A stretch of DNA of 64,000 bases from Novosphingobium sp. (GTDB lineage Bacteria; Pseudomonadota; Alphaproteobacteria; Sphingomonadales; Sphingomonadaceae): NCBI RefSeq assembly GCF_039595395.1, contig NZ_JBCNLP010000001.1, positions 620,001 to 684,000 of the forward strand. Direction: 5' to 3'. Within the stretch, counting starts at the first letter, position 1. Every line of letters starts with the position of its first letter. The notes below the pieces were generated by a model that did not search any database, had not been told where the DNA came from, and saw only the letters and a program-made list of their open reading frames with translations. The position numbers and the translations under genes were made by a program. Below are positions 33,426 to 39,587 of the stretch, piece by piece.

Positions 33426-33818
33426 TCACTCTACAAATCGCATATCAAAACGACCCGATCCAGTTGGCCGGATTGTTATAGTTGTATGTTTAGAAGCTGA
33501 TGGAAATGCATCTTGCACGAAACACCCGGAGGACTCGACCCGTTCAGGCGAACATTCTCTTGGTGACAGCATGGCCAGTTGCTCTAAGAATGAATGGACG
33601 CATATATGTGGCATTTCTACCGAAACATGATAAGAGAAACCCGGAATTGTATCATACTCTTCCCGCGCGGTGAGATCATGCACAGACGCTGCAGGGCATA
33701 GTTCGATACTAGTATATTTTTTAATATCGCTCTTGTCGAACGGGCGCGATGAGCAGCCAGCGATACTGATCAATGCCGCGCATCCCGCTAAGATTTGCAT
33801 GTTTGAACGATTAGCCAT
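33426..33818 (-). CDS. Hypothetical lipoprotein
   Basis: 130 aa from the ATG at 33818 (an in-frame start at 33854 would bury the signal). The signal M-A-N-R-S-N-M-Q... ends in the lipobox S-I-A-G-C at Cys22, predicting an outer-membrane lipoprotein. The mature part has four further Cys and no recognised domain. Member of the small-ORF array: the stop is 15 nt from repeat b and the start about 54 nt from repeat c. Confidence 0.7.
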   Translation of the reverse strand: MANRSNMQILAGCAALISIAGCSSRPFDKSDIKKYTSIELCPAASVHDLTAREEYDTIPGFSYHVSVEMPHICVHSFLEQLAMLSPRECSPERVESSGCFVQDAFPSASKHTTITIRPTGSGRFDMRFVE

Positions 33819-33872
33819 GGCTTCGTTTATGACTGGATGCCTGGCGACGATCAATATCGGATTCTTCGTTCA

Positions 33873-33938
33873 AACATCCGCAAAGTTGCCGTGACAGGAA
33901 AGCCCGCTTCTTCCGCCGTGTTGGGGGGAGCGGACGTT
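33873..33938. repeat. Array repeat c
   Basis: 66 bp; left AACATCCGCAAAGTTGCCGT, centre AAGCCCGCTTCTTCC, right TGTTGGGGGGAGCGGACGTT. Ends AACATCCGC and GCGGACGTT are inverted with one mismatch. Confidence 0.8.
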
Positions 33939-33953
33939 GTACCTCGAGCATAA

Positions 33954-34337
33954 ATGCGTATCATGCCGGGAATGTCGAACGCTGGAAATCATCCGCCAAT
34001 GAGTCTGGGCCTCGGCGGCGATGGCGATGAAATAAACGCCATAGAGGATGTTGAACGTCAGTTTGGTGTTAACCTCGACCTCAAAGATGCCAATCAATGG
34101 ACAACTGTGGGTCATGTGTTTCACGCTCTACAACAAGCACTTCCAGATCACGAAGCTGGTTCAAAGGAAACTTGGGGTAATTTTTGTCAGGCGATCACCC
34201 GACAGACGGGGGTTGATCCGACCCAAGTAACGGCAGACACGTTGCTACTGGGTGGTAGGCGCTTGGACTGGCGGTTGCTGGTGTGCGGTTTCTGCGCCGT
34301 AGGTCTGACAATCGCCTTAAGTCATCTTTGGCAATGA
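33954..34337 (+). CDS. Acyl-carrier-like small protein lacking the prosthetic-group serine
   Basis: 127 aa; the only rightward gene in the array. Residues about 18-65 resemble helices II-III of acyl carrier proteins: G-G-D-G-D-E-I-N-A-I-E-D-V-E, then F-G-V-N-L-D, then T-V-G-H-V-F-H-A-L. The position of the usual D-S-L serine is D-G, so phosphopantetheine attachment is not expected. A second conserved-looking block, T-G-V-D-P-T-Q-V-T, follows, and a C-terminal membrane segment (about 106-123). The similarity is by eye and moderate. It starts 15 nt after repeat c; its TGA lies in the left end of repeat d. Confidence 0.65.
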   Translation: MRIMPGMSNAGNHPPMSLGLGGDGDEINAIEDVERQFGVNLDLKDANQWTTVGHVFHALQQALPDHEAGSKETWGNFCQAITRQTGVDPTQVTADTLLLGGRRLDWRLLVCGFCAVGLTIALSHLWQ

Positions 34338-34398
34338 CCGCTTTGTTGTCGGCTCCGGAAAGGCAGTTTGTTCCGCTATGTTGGAGGGAGCAGACATT
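34333..34398. repeat. Array repeat d
   Basis: 66 bp; left AATGACCGCTTTGTTGTCGG, right ATGTTGGAGGGAGCAGACATT. Flanked on both sides by gene 3' ends: it contains the TGA of the rightward gene and touches the stop of the leftward gene at 34398. Confidence 0.75.
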
Positions 34399-34682
34399 CA
34401 ATCAATCTGCTTTTCTTTGAACTGAAATAGCTTTGCCACGGCAAGACATAAGCCAATTCCAATCGGTACGAGGGCTAAGAGAAGCATTGCCGCCGTTATC
34501 ATCATAGCGATCCCCGCTCCGGCCCCTAACCGCCCTTCGATGGAAGTTAACCAAATAAACCATGGAGAAAGTGCGGTAAAGATCATGGTTATCCCAGCTC
34601 GAATTGGCCAGCCACGGACTAGCATCCAGAGTGAAAGCCCGATGTATAGCGTTACCGAAACAGGAAATATGAAATCGACCAT
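34398..34682 (-). CDS. Small integral membrane protein
   Basis: 94 aa with three predicted membrane segments (about 5-22, 28-46 and 56-84) and a basic cytoplasmic tail F-Q-F-K-E-K-Q. Family not recognised. Array member: the stop overlaps the edge of repeat d by one base, and 23 nt separate its ATG from repeat e. AT-richer than the chromosome around it. Confidence 0.65.
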   Translation of the reverse strand: MVDFIFPVSVTLYIGLSLWMLVRGWPIRAGITMIFTALSPWFIWLTSIEGRLGAGAGIAMMITAAMLLLALVPIGIGLCLAVAKLFQFKEKQID

Positions 34683-34705
34683 TTTTATAATGTAGAGGAT
34701 TTCAT

Positions 34706-34852
34706 CATGTCCGCAATGTTGTCGTGTCCGGTAAGCCTGCTTTTTCTGCCCAAATGCCGATATCTGCCCTCCGCGACAAATCTGACCCTAGGGCAATTTT
34801 CGGAACATCCGTCTGGTAGGGCAATGGCAGAAGGGTTGGGGGGCGGACGCTT
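34706..34852. repeat. Array repeat e, with expanded centre
   Basis: 147 bp. The left end ATGTCCGCAATGTTGTCGTG (34707-34726) and right end GTTGGGGGGCGGACGCTT (34835-34852) are conserved. The extra centre is bounded by TTCTGCC (34744-34750) and GGCAGAA (34826-34832), which are inverted, so the element keeps overall dyad symmetry while changing length. Confidence 0.7.
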
Positions 34853-35140
34853 CTATTGGTTCGGGGCAACGGCGGAACGAAATTTCAATGCACTGAATTT
34901 TCCGGACTGAAGATCTGAGAGATACCTCCCAATTTTGGCGGGATCAGAACCCGGCGGAAATGCAACGGCCAGCTCGTGGCCATTCGGCCCGTCCATTTGC
35001 CTACAAGGAAGGCCGATCTCTTTCGTGGATGCTTCCAAACGGTCAAGATCGGCCTGCGGCCCTGTTGCCATAATGCCGATGACACGCCTGCTCTGTGGCG
35101 CGGGGGAACTTAAAGCGGGCGGCGTGTCAGCAGCGAACAT
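34853..35140 (-). CDS. Hypothetical protein
   Basis: 95 aa. A Pro/Ser-rich start is followed by a compact alpha/beta pattern: V-I-G-I-M-A-T-G, D-L-D-R-L-E-A-S-T-K-E-I-G-L-P-C-R, E-L-A-V-A-F-P-P-G, then I-G-R-Y-L-S-D-L-Q. It reads like a single beta-alpha-beta domain. Not recognised. The stop touches the end of repeat e and the ATG is 23 nt from repeat f, so it fits the array's unit structure. Confidence 0.65.
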   Translation of the reverse strand: MFAADTPPALSSPAPQSRRVIGIMATGPQADLDRLEASTKEIGLPCRQMDGPNGHELAVAFPPGSDPAKIGRYLSDLQSGKFSALKFRSAVAPNQ

Positions 35141-35163
35141 ATGCCTACTCTAACATGTGAAGA

Positions 35164-35203
35164 AACGTCCGCAATGTTGTCGTATCCGGACAGTACGCTT
35201 ACA
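35164..35203. repeat. Array repeat f (left half only)
   Basis: AACGTCCGCAATGTTGTCGT is an excellent left end, then ATCCGGACAGTACGCTT diverges and no right end is found before the hairpin at 35345. Marks the right border of the array. The sequence 35204-35344 holds no supported gene. Confidence 0.65.
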
Positions 35204-35344
35204 AATCCAAAGCGCGGATAGCTGCCGCATAATGCGCCGCAGGCAGCCAATGCCGGAACGATAAGGCTACGCTGCAAAGTCAAAGCCCGCGACACTCCGA
35301 ACCCATACCTTCGGCCGAGAACAATGCGCAACGCAGACAGTAAC

Positions 35345-35373
35345 GGGAGCGCGAGGGTGTAACACCCTCGCAT
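35345..35373 (-). repeat. Post-stop hairpin repeat, copy 4 (after the LLM gene)
   Basis: Arms GCGAGGGTG (35351-35359) and CACCCTCGC (35363-35371) with TAA between, preceded by GGGA. On the - strand it begins about 20 nt after the stop of the LLM oxidoreductase. Identical core to the msrA copy. Confidence 0.8.
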
Positions 35374-35392
35374 CTTCCTTACTAAATCACCT

Positions 35393-36403
35393 TCAAACCG
35401 AAACCGAAGCCTTCCCCACCATCTCCATCGCCTCGGCGGCAATCGAATAGCTCTTCAACCGCGCGTCATGGTCGAAGATCTGCCCGGCCACGATCACCTC
35501 GTCGGCCTGGGTGCGCTCCAGCAGGGCGGTCAAACTGCGCGTCACATCCTCGCGTGTGCCGATGGCGGTGCATTGCATCATCTGGTCCAGCATGGCGCGC
35601 TGATGCCCCGGCAGGTTCTCATAGAACCCTTCCAGCGGCGCGCGGAACGGCCCGCTGCCATGGCCGCTGCGCAGGGCGACGAATTTCTGCTGCATCGAGG
35701 TGGCGATAAAGCGCGCCTCCTCCCTCGTATCGGCGGCGAAGATGTTGAAGCCCACCGTCACATGCGGCTTGTCCAGCACGGCGGAGGGCTGGAACTGGTG
35801 GCGATAAACCGCCAGCGCCTCATCCAATGCGGCAGGCGCGAAATGCGAGGCAAAGCCATAGGGCAACCCCAAAGCCGCCGCCAGTTGCGCGCCATAGGTG
35901 CTGGAGCCCAAAATCCACATCTCGGGCGAAGCACCCGCGCCCGGCACGGCGGTAAAGCCCATGCGCGGATCGCCCGCGAAATAGTTCTGCAAGTCCACCA
36001 CCTGCCGGGGGAACTCCTCCGGATTGCCGTGGCGCAACGCCATCGCCACGCGTCCATCCGAACCGGGCGCGCGGCCCAGCGCCAGATCGATACGGCCGGG
36101 GAACAGCGCATCCAGCGTGCCGAATTGCTCGGCGATCTGCAGCGGGGCGTGGTTGGGCAGCATGATCCCGCCCGATCCGATGCGGATGCTTTTCGTCGCC
36201 CCGCCGACATGGGCCAGCACCACCGATGTCGCCGCGCCGCCCACGCCCTGCATGCCGTGATGCTCGGCCACCCAATAGCGGTGGTATCCGGCGCTTTCGG
36301 CATGGGCGGCCAGGCTGGCGGCATTGGCCAGAGCCTGGCTGAGGGTGCCCCCGTCGTTGACGGGGACCAGATCGAGGACGGAGAAGGGGACGGGGGCTGT
36401 CAT
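35393..36403 (-). CDS. LLM-class flavin-dependent oxidoreductase
   Basis: 336 aa from the ATG at 36403 (12 more codons are open to 36439). Luciferase-like (beta/alpha)8 protein of the YhbW-like branch. Key parts: S-V-L-D-L-V-P-V at the start, W-V-A-E-H-H-G near residue 47, I-R-I-G-S-G-G-I-M-L-P-N-H, and D-L-A-L-G-R-A-P-G near 108. Such proteins use FMN or F420; this branch in proteobacteria uses FMN. Substrate unknown. Alone on its strand. Confidence 0.92.
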   Translation of the reverse strand: MTAPVPFSVLDLVPVNDGGTLSQALANAASLAAHAESAGYHRYWVAEHHGMQGVGGAATSVVLAHVGGATKSIRIGSGGIMLPNHAPLQIAEQFGTLDALFPGRIDLALGRAPGSDGRVAMALRHGNPEEFPRQVVDLQNYFAGDPRMGFTAVPGAGASPEMWILGSSTYGAQLAAALGLPYGFASHFAPAALDEALAVYRHQFQPSAVLDKPHVTVGFNIFAADTREEARFIATSMQQKFVALRSGHGSGPFRAPLEGFYENLPGHQRAMLDQMMQCTAIGTREDVTRSLTALLERTQADEVIVAGQIFDHDARLKSYSIAAEAMEMVGKASVSV

Positions 36404-36614
36404 GTTTCCCAGAGTGGGGAGCGCAAGGCCCTGATACAAGGGCTCTTGCGGTAAGTGCCCTGGCCGCCTCGACTAAGGTCGATTGTGGGGTCGATTGCTG
36501 AGGCGATGATCCAGCCCCCGCCGCCCGTCCACCCCGTCATGGAACATCCGCTTTCGGGAAACATTCCATCCCCGCTAACCGACATCACTGATCTTTCCGG
36601 GAAAGGATGGACCT

Positions 36615-36773
36615 ATGCTGACCATCGTGCTCGTTGTGCTGCTCGTCTTGTGGCTGGGCGGCTCCTTCCCCCGCGCGGGGGCTTACAATGCCAATTGGGG
36701 CTATGCGCCGGTGGGCCTGGGCACCATTCTGATCATCGTTCTGCTGGTTCTGGTGCTTCAGGGCGGCGTATGA
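36615..36773 (+). CDS. DUF3309 family small membrane protein
   Basis: 52 aa, ATG at 36615 behind AAAGGA. Two hydrophobic segments (about 2-14 and 34-48) flank a polar loop with Y-N-A-N-W-G-Y-A-P-V-G-L-G, matching the DUF3309 pattern of a short hairpin membrane peptide whose central loop ends W-G-Y-x-P-x-G-x-L-G. Function unknown; often stress-linked in alphaproteobacteria, which is not shown here. Divergent from the LLM gene and convergent with the lactamase-fold gene. Confidence 0.8.
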   Translation: MLTIVLVVLLVLWLGGSFPRAGAYNANWGYAPVGLGTILIIVLLVLVLQGGV

Positions 36774-36796
36774 GGGGACGGCGTGAATAGCCGTTT

Positions 36797-37705
36797 CTAG
36801 CGCTTTGCTTCCTCGGCCAACTGGTCGTTCAACCGTTTCTCGAAAGCATCGGCGGCCTTGCGGCACCCCTGTGGGTCGAGAAACGGATTGGGCGAGTTTT
36901 GGCGCATCAGCTGTTTCTGCTTGGCCTCGCCATCCGAGAGTTCCGGGTGAGACGTCAGCACAAGATCGCAGGGAATGCCGCGCAGCCTGGAGATCGAGCG
37001 CCTGATGGTCTCCACCCGGCCGCGATGCGCCGGCGTTGAAAAGCGATAGCCGCCCAGCGCCACAGCATTGATGCTGGCGGCAAACACCACCGTTTCGCAG
37101 CGCTGCCCCTCGCAGCTTTTCCAGCTCCAGCTTGTCGAGCCGGGCGTGTGGCCAGGCATGGCGATGGCGGTCACGGTCACATCGCCCAGCGTGATGCGCT
37201 CGCCATCGCGCACCGCCCGGATGTTGCGCGGCGCGGGAAAGCGCTCCAACCCCGAGGCCTGAGGATCGCTGGGATCGAGCCCCCGCGCCCGCAGCACCGG
37301 CACCGCCGCCGCGCCTGCCAGAACGGTGGCGCCGCTGTCGCGCTCCAGCGCGGCGAGGCCCCCGGCATGGTCGAAATGCGGCTCGGTGGAGAGGATCAGC
37401 TTCACATCGCGGATCGAAAAGCCCAGCGCGCGCATATGCTCTTCCACCGCGCGCACGCCCTGGGGGACGCTGCCATCGATCAGGATCAGCCCGGCGCTGG
37501 TGCGGATCAGCGCCACGCTCACCCCGCCAAAGCCGACGAGATAGGTGTTGCCATAGACCTGCACCGGCTCGGCAGGGGTAAGAAAACGCTTGGCCGAGTA
37601 AGCGGGCGCGATGGGGCGGAGCAGCGGATCATCGGCTGCGACCGCAGGCGCGGCGCCCAAAGCCGCAATCAGGCTCATGGCAAAGGCGGTGGTCAATCTG
37701 GTCAC
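36797..37705 (-). CDS. Subclass B3-like metallo-beta-lactamase-fold hydrolase, H116E variant
   Basis: 302 aa from a GTG at 37705 with AAAGGAG 7 nt upstream. Signal peptide to about residue 23 (A-P-A-V-A-A), so periplasmic. The zinc motif is S-T-E-P-H-F-D-H: Glu108, His110, Asp112, His113, so the first His of the normal HxHxDH (position 116 in BBL numbering) is Glu. The other ligands fit: P-G-H-T-P-G-S (196) and T-S-H-P-E (263). B3 enzymes with Gln or Glu at 116 are known and can bind one or two zincs. Divergent from an AmpR-like regulator, which supports a true beta-lactamase role, not proven here. Confidence 0.88.
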   Translation of the reverse strand: MTRLTTAFAMSLIAALGAAPAVAADDPLLRPIAPAYSAKRFLTPAEPVQVYGNTYLVGFGGVSVALIRTSAGLILIDGSVPQGVRAVEEHMRALGFSIRDVKLILSTEPHFDHAGGLAALERDSGATVLAGAAAVPVLRARGLDPSDPQASGLERFPAPRNIRAVRDGERITLGDVTVTAIAMPGHTPGSTSWSWKSCEGQRCETVVFAASINAVALGGYRFSTPAHRGRVETIRRSISRLRGIPCDLVLTSHPELSDGEAKQKQLMRQNSPNPFLDPQGCRKAADAFEKRLNDQLAEEAKR

Positions 37706-37758
37706 GTTGGCGCTCCTTTCTGGCTGGTTCCCTCCTTTCTCAGTCCGGCGCCTTCATC

Positions 37759-37808
37759 ACAAACCATCAATTCTCGACAAAGCCATGAATTGAATTCATG
37801 GTTTGTCG
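37759..37808. promoter_or_regulatory. Large palindrome in the lysR/lactamase divergent promoter
   Basis: CCATGAATT-G-AATTCATGG (37783-37801) is a perfect 19-bp palindrome. Outer CGACAAA (37775-37781) and TTTGTCG (37802-37808) extend the symmetry, ending just before the lysR ATG at 37809. A further half-site ACAAACCAT (37759-37767) mirrors ATGGTTTGT (37798-37806). Strong candidate operator for the LysR protein. Confidence 0.75.
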
Positions 37809-38681
37809 ATGGACCGCTCCCGCCTGCCGCTCAACGCCCTGCGCGCCTTCGAGGCCGCCGCGCGTCACCTCTCCTTCACCCGCGCCGCGCGGGAATTATG
37901 CGTGACGCAAGGTGCGGTCAGCCATCAGGTGGCGCAGCTCGAACGCATGATCGGCGCCCCGCTGTTCCGCCGCCTGCCGCGCGGATTGGCGCTGAGCGAC
38001 GAGGGGCTGGCCCTGCTCCCCAGCGTGGGCACCGCCTTCGACATCATCGGCGCGCGGCTCGACGGCCTTGCCGGCGGCGGCGTGGAAGAGGTGCTGACTC
38101 TGGGCGTGGTCGGCACCTTCGCCTCGGGCTGGCTGCTCGACCGGCTGGACAGTTTTACCACCACGCATCGCCATATCGATCTGCGCCTGCTCACCAACAA
38201 CAACCGCGTCGATCTGGCGGGCGAGGGCCTCGATCTGGCGATCCGCTTCGGCGACGGCGCATGGCACGGCACCCATGCCGAAAGGATCATGCCTGCCCCG
38301 CTGACGCCGCTTTGCGATCCCACCACGGCGGCGCGGCTCCACAGCCCGGAGGATCTACTGGGCGAGAGCCTGCTGCGTTCCTATCGCGCCGACGAATGGC
38401 CGCGCTGGCTGGGCGCTTGCGGTCTGGCCTGCCCGCCCCTGCGCGGGGTAATCTTCGATGCTTCCGTGCTCAGCGTCACGGCGGCGATGGAGGGGCGCGG
38501 CGTGGCGCTGGCCCCGGCCGCCATGTTCGCGCGGGAACTGGCGAGCGGTCGCCTCGTTCGCCCCTTTGCGCAGGAGGTCGATCTGGGCGCCTATTGGCTC
38601 ACCCGGCTGCACACCCGCCCGGAAAGCCGGTCGATGCGGCAATGGCGCGACTGGCTGATGCAGCGGGCAGCCCAAGCCTAG
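37809..38681 (+). CDS. LysR-type regulator, AmpR/GcvA-like
   Basis: 290 aa from the ATG at 37809 (a TTG two codons earlier is also open). The N-terminal helix-turn-helix L-N-A-L-R-A-F-E-A-A-A-R-H-L-S-F-T-R-A-A with V-T-Q-G-A-V-S-H-Q-V is close to AmpR and GcvA. The effector domain begins near residue 90 (T-L-G-V-V-G-T-F). No ribosome site is visible, as the palindrome runs up to the start codon. Divergent from the B3-like gene, the classical arrangement of AmpR and its target lactamase. Likely activates the lactamase gene and represses itself; the inducer is unknown. Confidence 0.9.
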   Translation: MDRSRLPLNALRAFEAAARHLSFTRAARELCVTQGAVSHQVAQLERMIGAPLFRRLPRGLALSDEGLALLPSVGTAFDIIGARLDGLAGGGVEEVLTLGVVGTFASGWLLDRLDSFTTTHRHIDLRLLTNNNRVDLAGEGLDLAIRFGDGAWHGTHAERIMPAPLTPLCDPTTAARLHSPEDLLGESLLRSYRADEWPRWLGACGLACPPLRGVIFDASVLSVTAAMEGRGVALAPAAMFARELASGRLVRPFAQEVDLGAYWLTRLHTRPESRSMRQWRDWLMQRAAQA

Positions 38682-38762
38682 GCCTTCTTATAACAGGATA
38701 AGATCGCAACTGGTCCTAGGCTGAGAAGAGGTTCAACCAAGGGCCAGCCAAGGAGAACACCC

Positions 38763-39527
38763 ATGACCCACTCCCATGACACGCTGGTCCAGCACCAGTT
38801 CGGCCCCCGCGCTGCGGCCTATGTCTCCAGCGCCGTCCATGCCAGCGGCGAGGATCTGGCCGCCATCGGCGAGATCGCCCGGCGCCATGCCCCGGCCCAT
38901 GCGCTCGATCTGGGGACGGGGGGCGGCCATGTCGCCTATGCGCTGGCGCCTTATGCCGGGCAGGTGACCGCCAGCGATCTCTCGCCCGCCATGCTGGAGG
39001 TGGTTGCCGCCACCGCCGCGCAGCGCGGTCTGGCCAACATCGACACCAAAGCGGCACCGGCGGAAAACCTGCCCTTTGAAGATGCGCGTTTCGATCTGCT
39101 CGCCTGCCGTTTTTCGGCGCATCACTGGCAGGATTTTGTCGGCGGGCTGCGTCAGGCGCGGCGGGTGCTGAAGGACGGCGCTCCGGCTGTGTTTGTCGAT
39201 GTGGTTTCGCCCGGCCCTGCTGCTTTCGACACCCATCTGCAGACGGTCGAGCTGCTGCGCGATCCCTCGCATGTGCGCGACTACACGGTGGCGCAGTGGG
39301 TGGAAGCCCTGGAGCAATCCGGCTTCCGCTTGCAATCCGTGCAGACCCGCCGCCTGCGCATGGAATACGCAAGCTGGGTCGAGCGCATGCAGACGCCCGA
39401 GGTTCATCGCGCCGCGATCCGTGCCCTCCAGCAACTGGCAGGCGCCGAAACCGTCCGCCATTTCGAGATCGAGGCGGATGGCTCCTTCATGCTCGACACC
39501 GCGCAGATCGAGGTGACGGCAGCTTGA
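38763..39527 (+). CDS. SAM-dependent methyltransferase (UbiE/type 11)
   Basis: 254 aa, ATG behind AAGGAGA. Class I fold: motif I L-D-L-G-T-G-G-G-H-V near residue 48, acidic end of beta-2 in A-S-D-L-S, A-P-A-E-N-L-P-F-E-D for motif II, and C-R-F-S-A-H-H-W-Q-D as post-II block. Resembles YcgJ-like methyltransferases of unknown substrate. Monocistronic; its stop is followed by a palindromic repeat. Confidence 0.88.
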   Translation: MTHSHDTLVQHQFGPRAAAYVSSAVHASGEDLAAIGEIARRHAPAHALDLGTGGGHVAYALAPYAGQVTASDLSPAMLEVVAATAAQRGLANIDTKAAPAENLPFEDARFDLLACRFSAHHWQDFVGGLRQARRVLKDGAPAVFVDVVSPGPAAFDTHLQTVELLRDPSHVRDYTVAQWVEALEQSGFRLQSVQTRRLRMEYASWVERMQTPEVHRAAIRALQQLAGAETVRHFEIEADGSFMLDTAQIEVTAA

Positions 39528-39541
39528 AGCGTTTTGTGGTC

Positions 39542-39586
39542 GCATCGTTTTTGCGAAAAACCGGTTCCCACTTTTTCGCACGATGC
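39542..39586. repeat. Alphaproteobacterial palindromic repeat (AAAACCGGTTCCCACTTTTT type)
   Basis: Outer arms GCATCG (39542-39547) and CGATGC (39581-39586), inner arms TGCGAAAAA (39552-39560) and TTTTTCGCA (39572-39580) around CCGGTTCCCAC. From general knowledge this sequence type recurs between genes in many alphaproteobacteria. Here it lies between convergent genes and may act as a terminator for both. Confidence 0.75.
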
Positions 39587-39587
39587 T

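Noticed and set aside
33870..34124. 84-codon - strand open frame
   Set aside because: Overlaps the better-supported rightward ACP-like gene and runs through repeat c; composition is not protein-like.
34707..34910. 67-codon + strand open frame
   Set aside because: It lies mostly within repeat e and has no coding character; the antisense gene at 34853 is better supported.
32676..35203. Classical integron attC sites
   Set aside because: The repeats do not carry the GTTRRRY / RYYYAAC core sites at their ends, and no integron integrase lies in the window. Only the architecture is similar.
35110..35442. 110-codon - strand open frame
   Set aside because: Spans repeat f, the post-stop hairpin and the end of the LLM gene; no ribosome site or conserved pattern.
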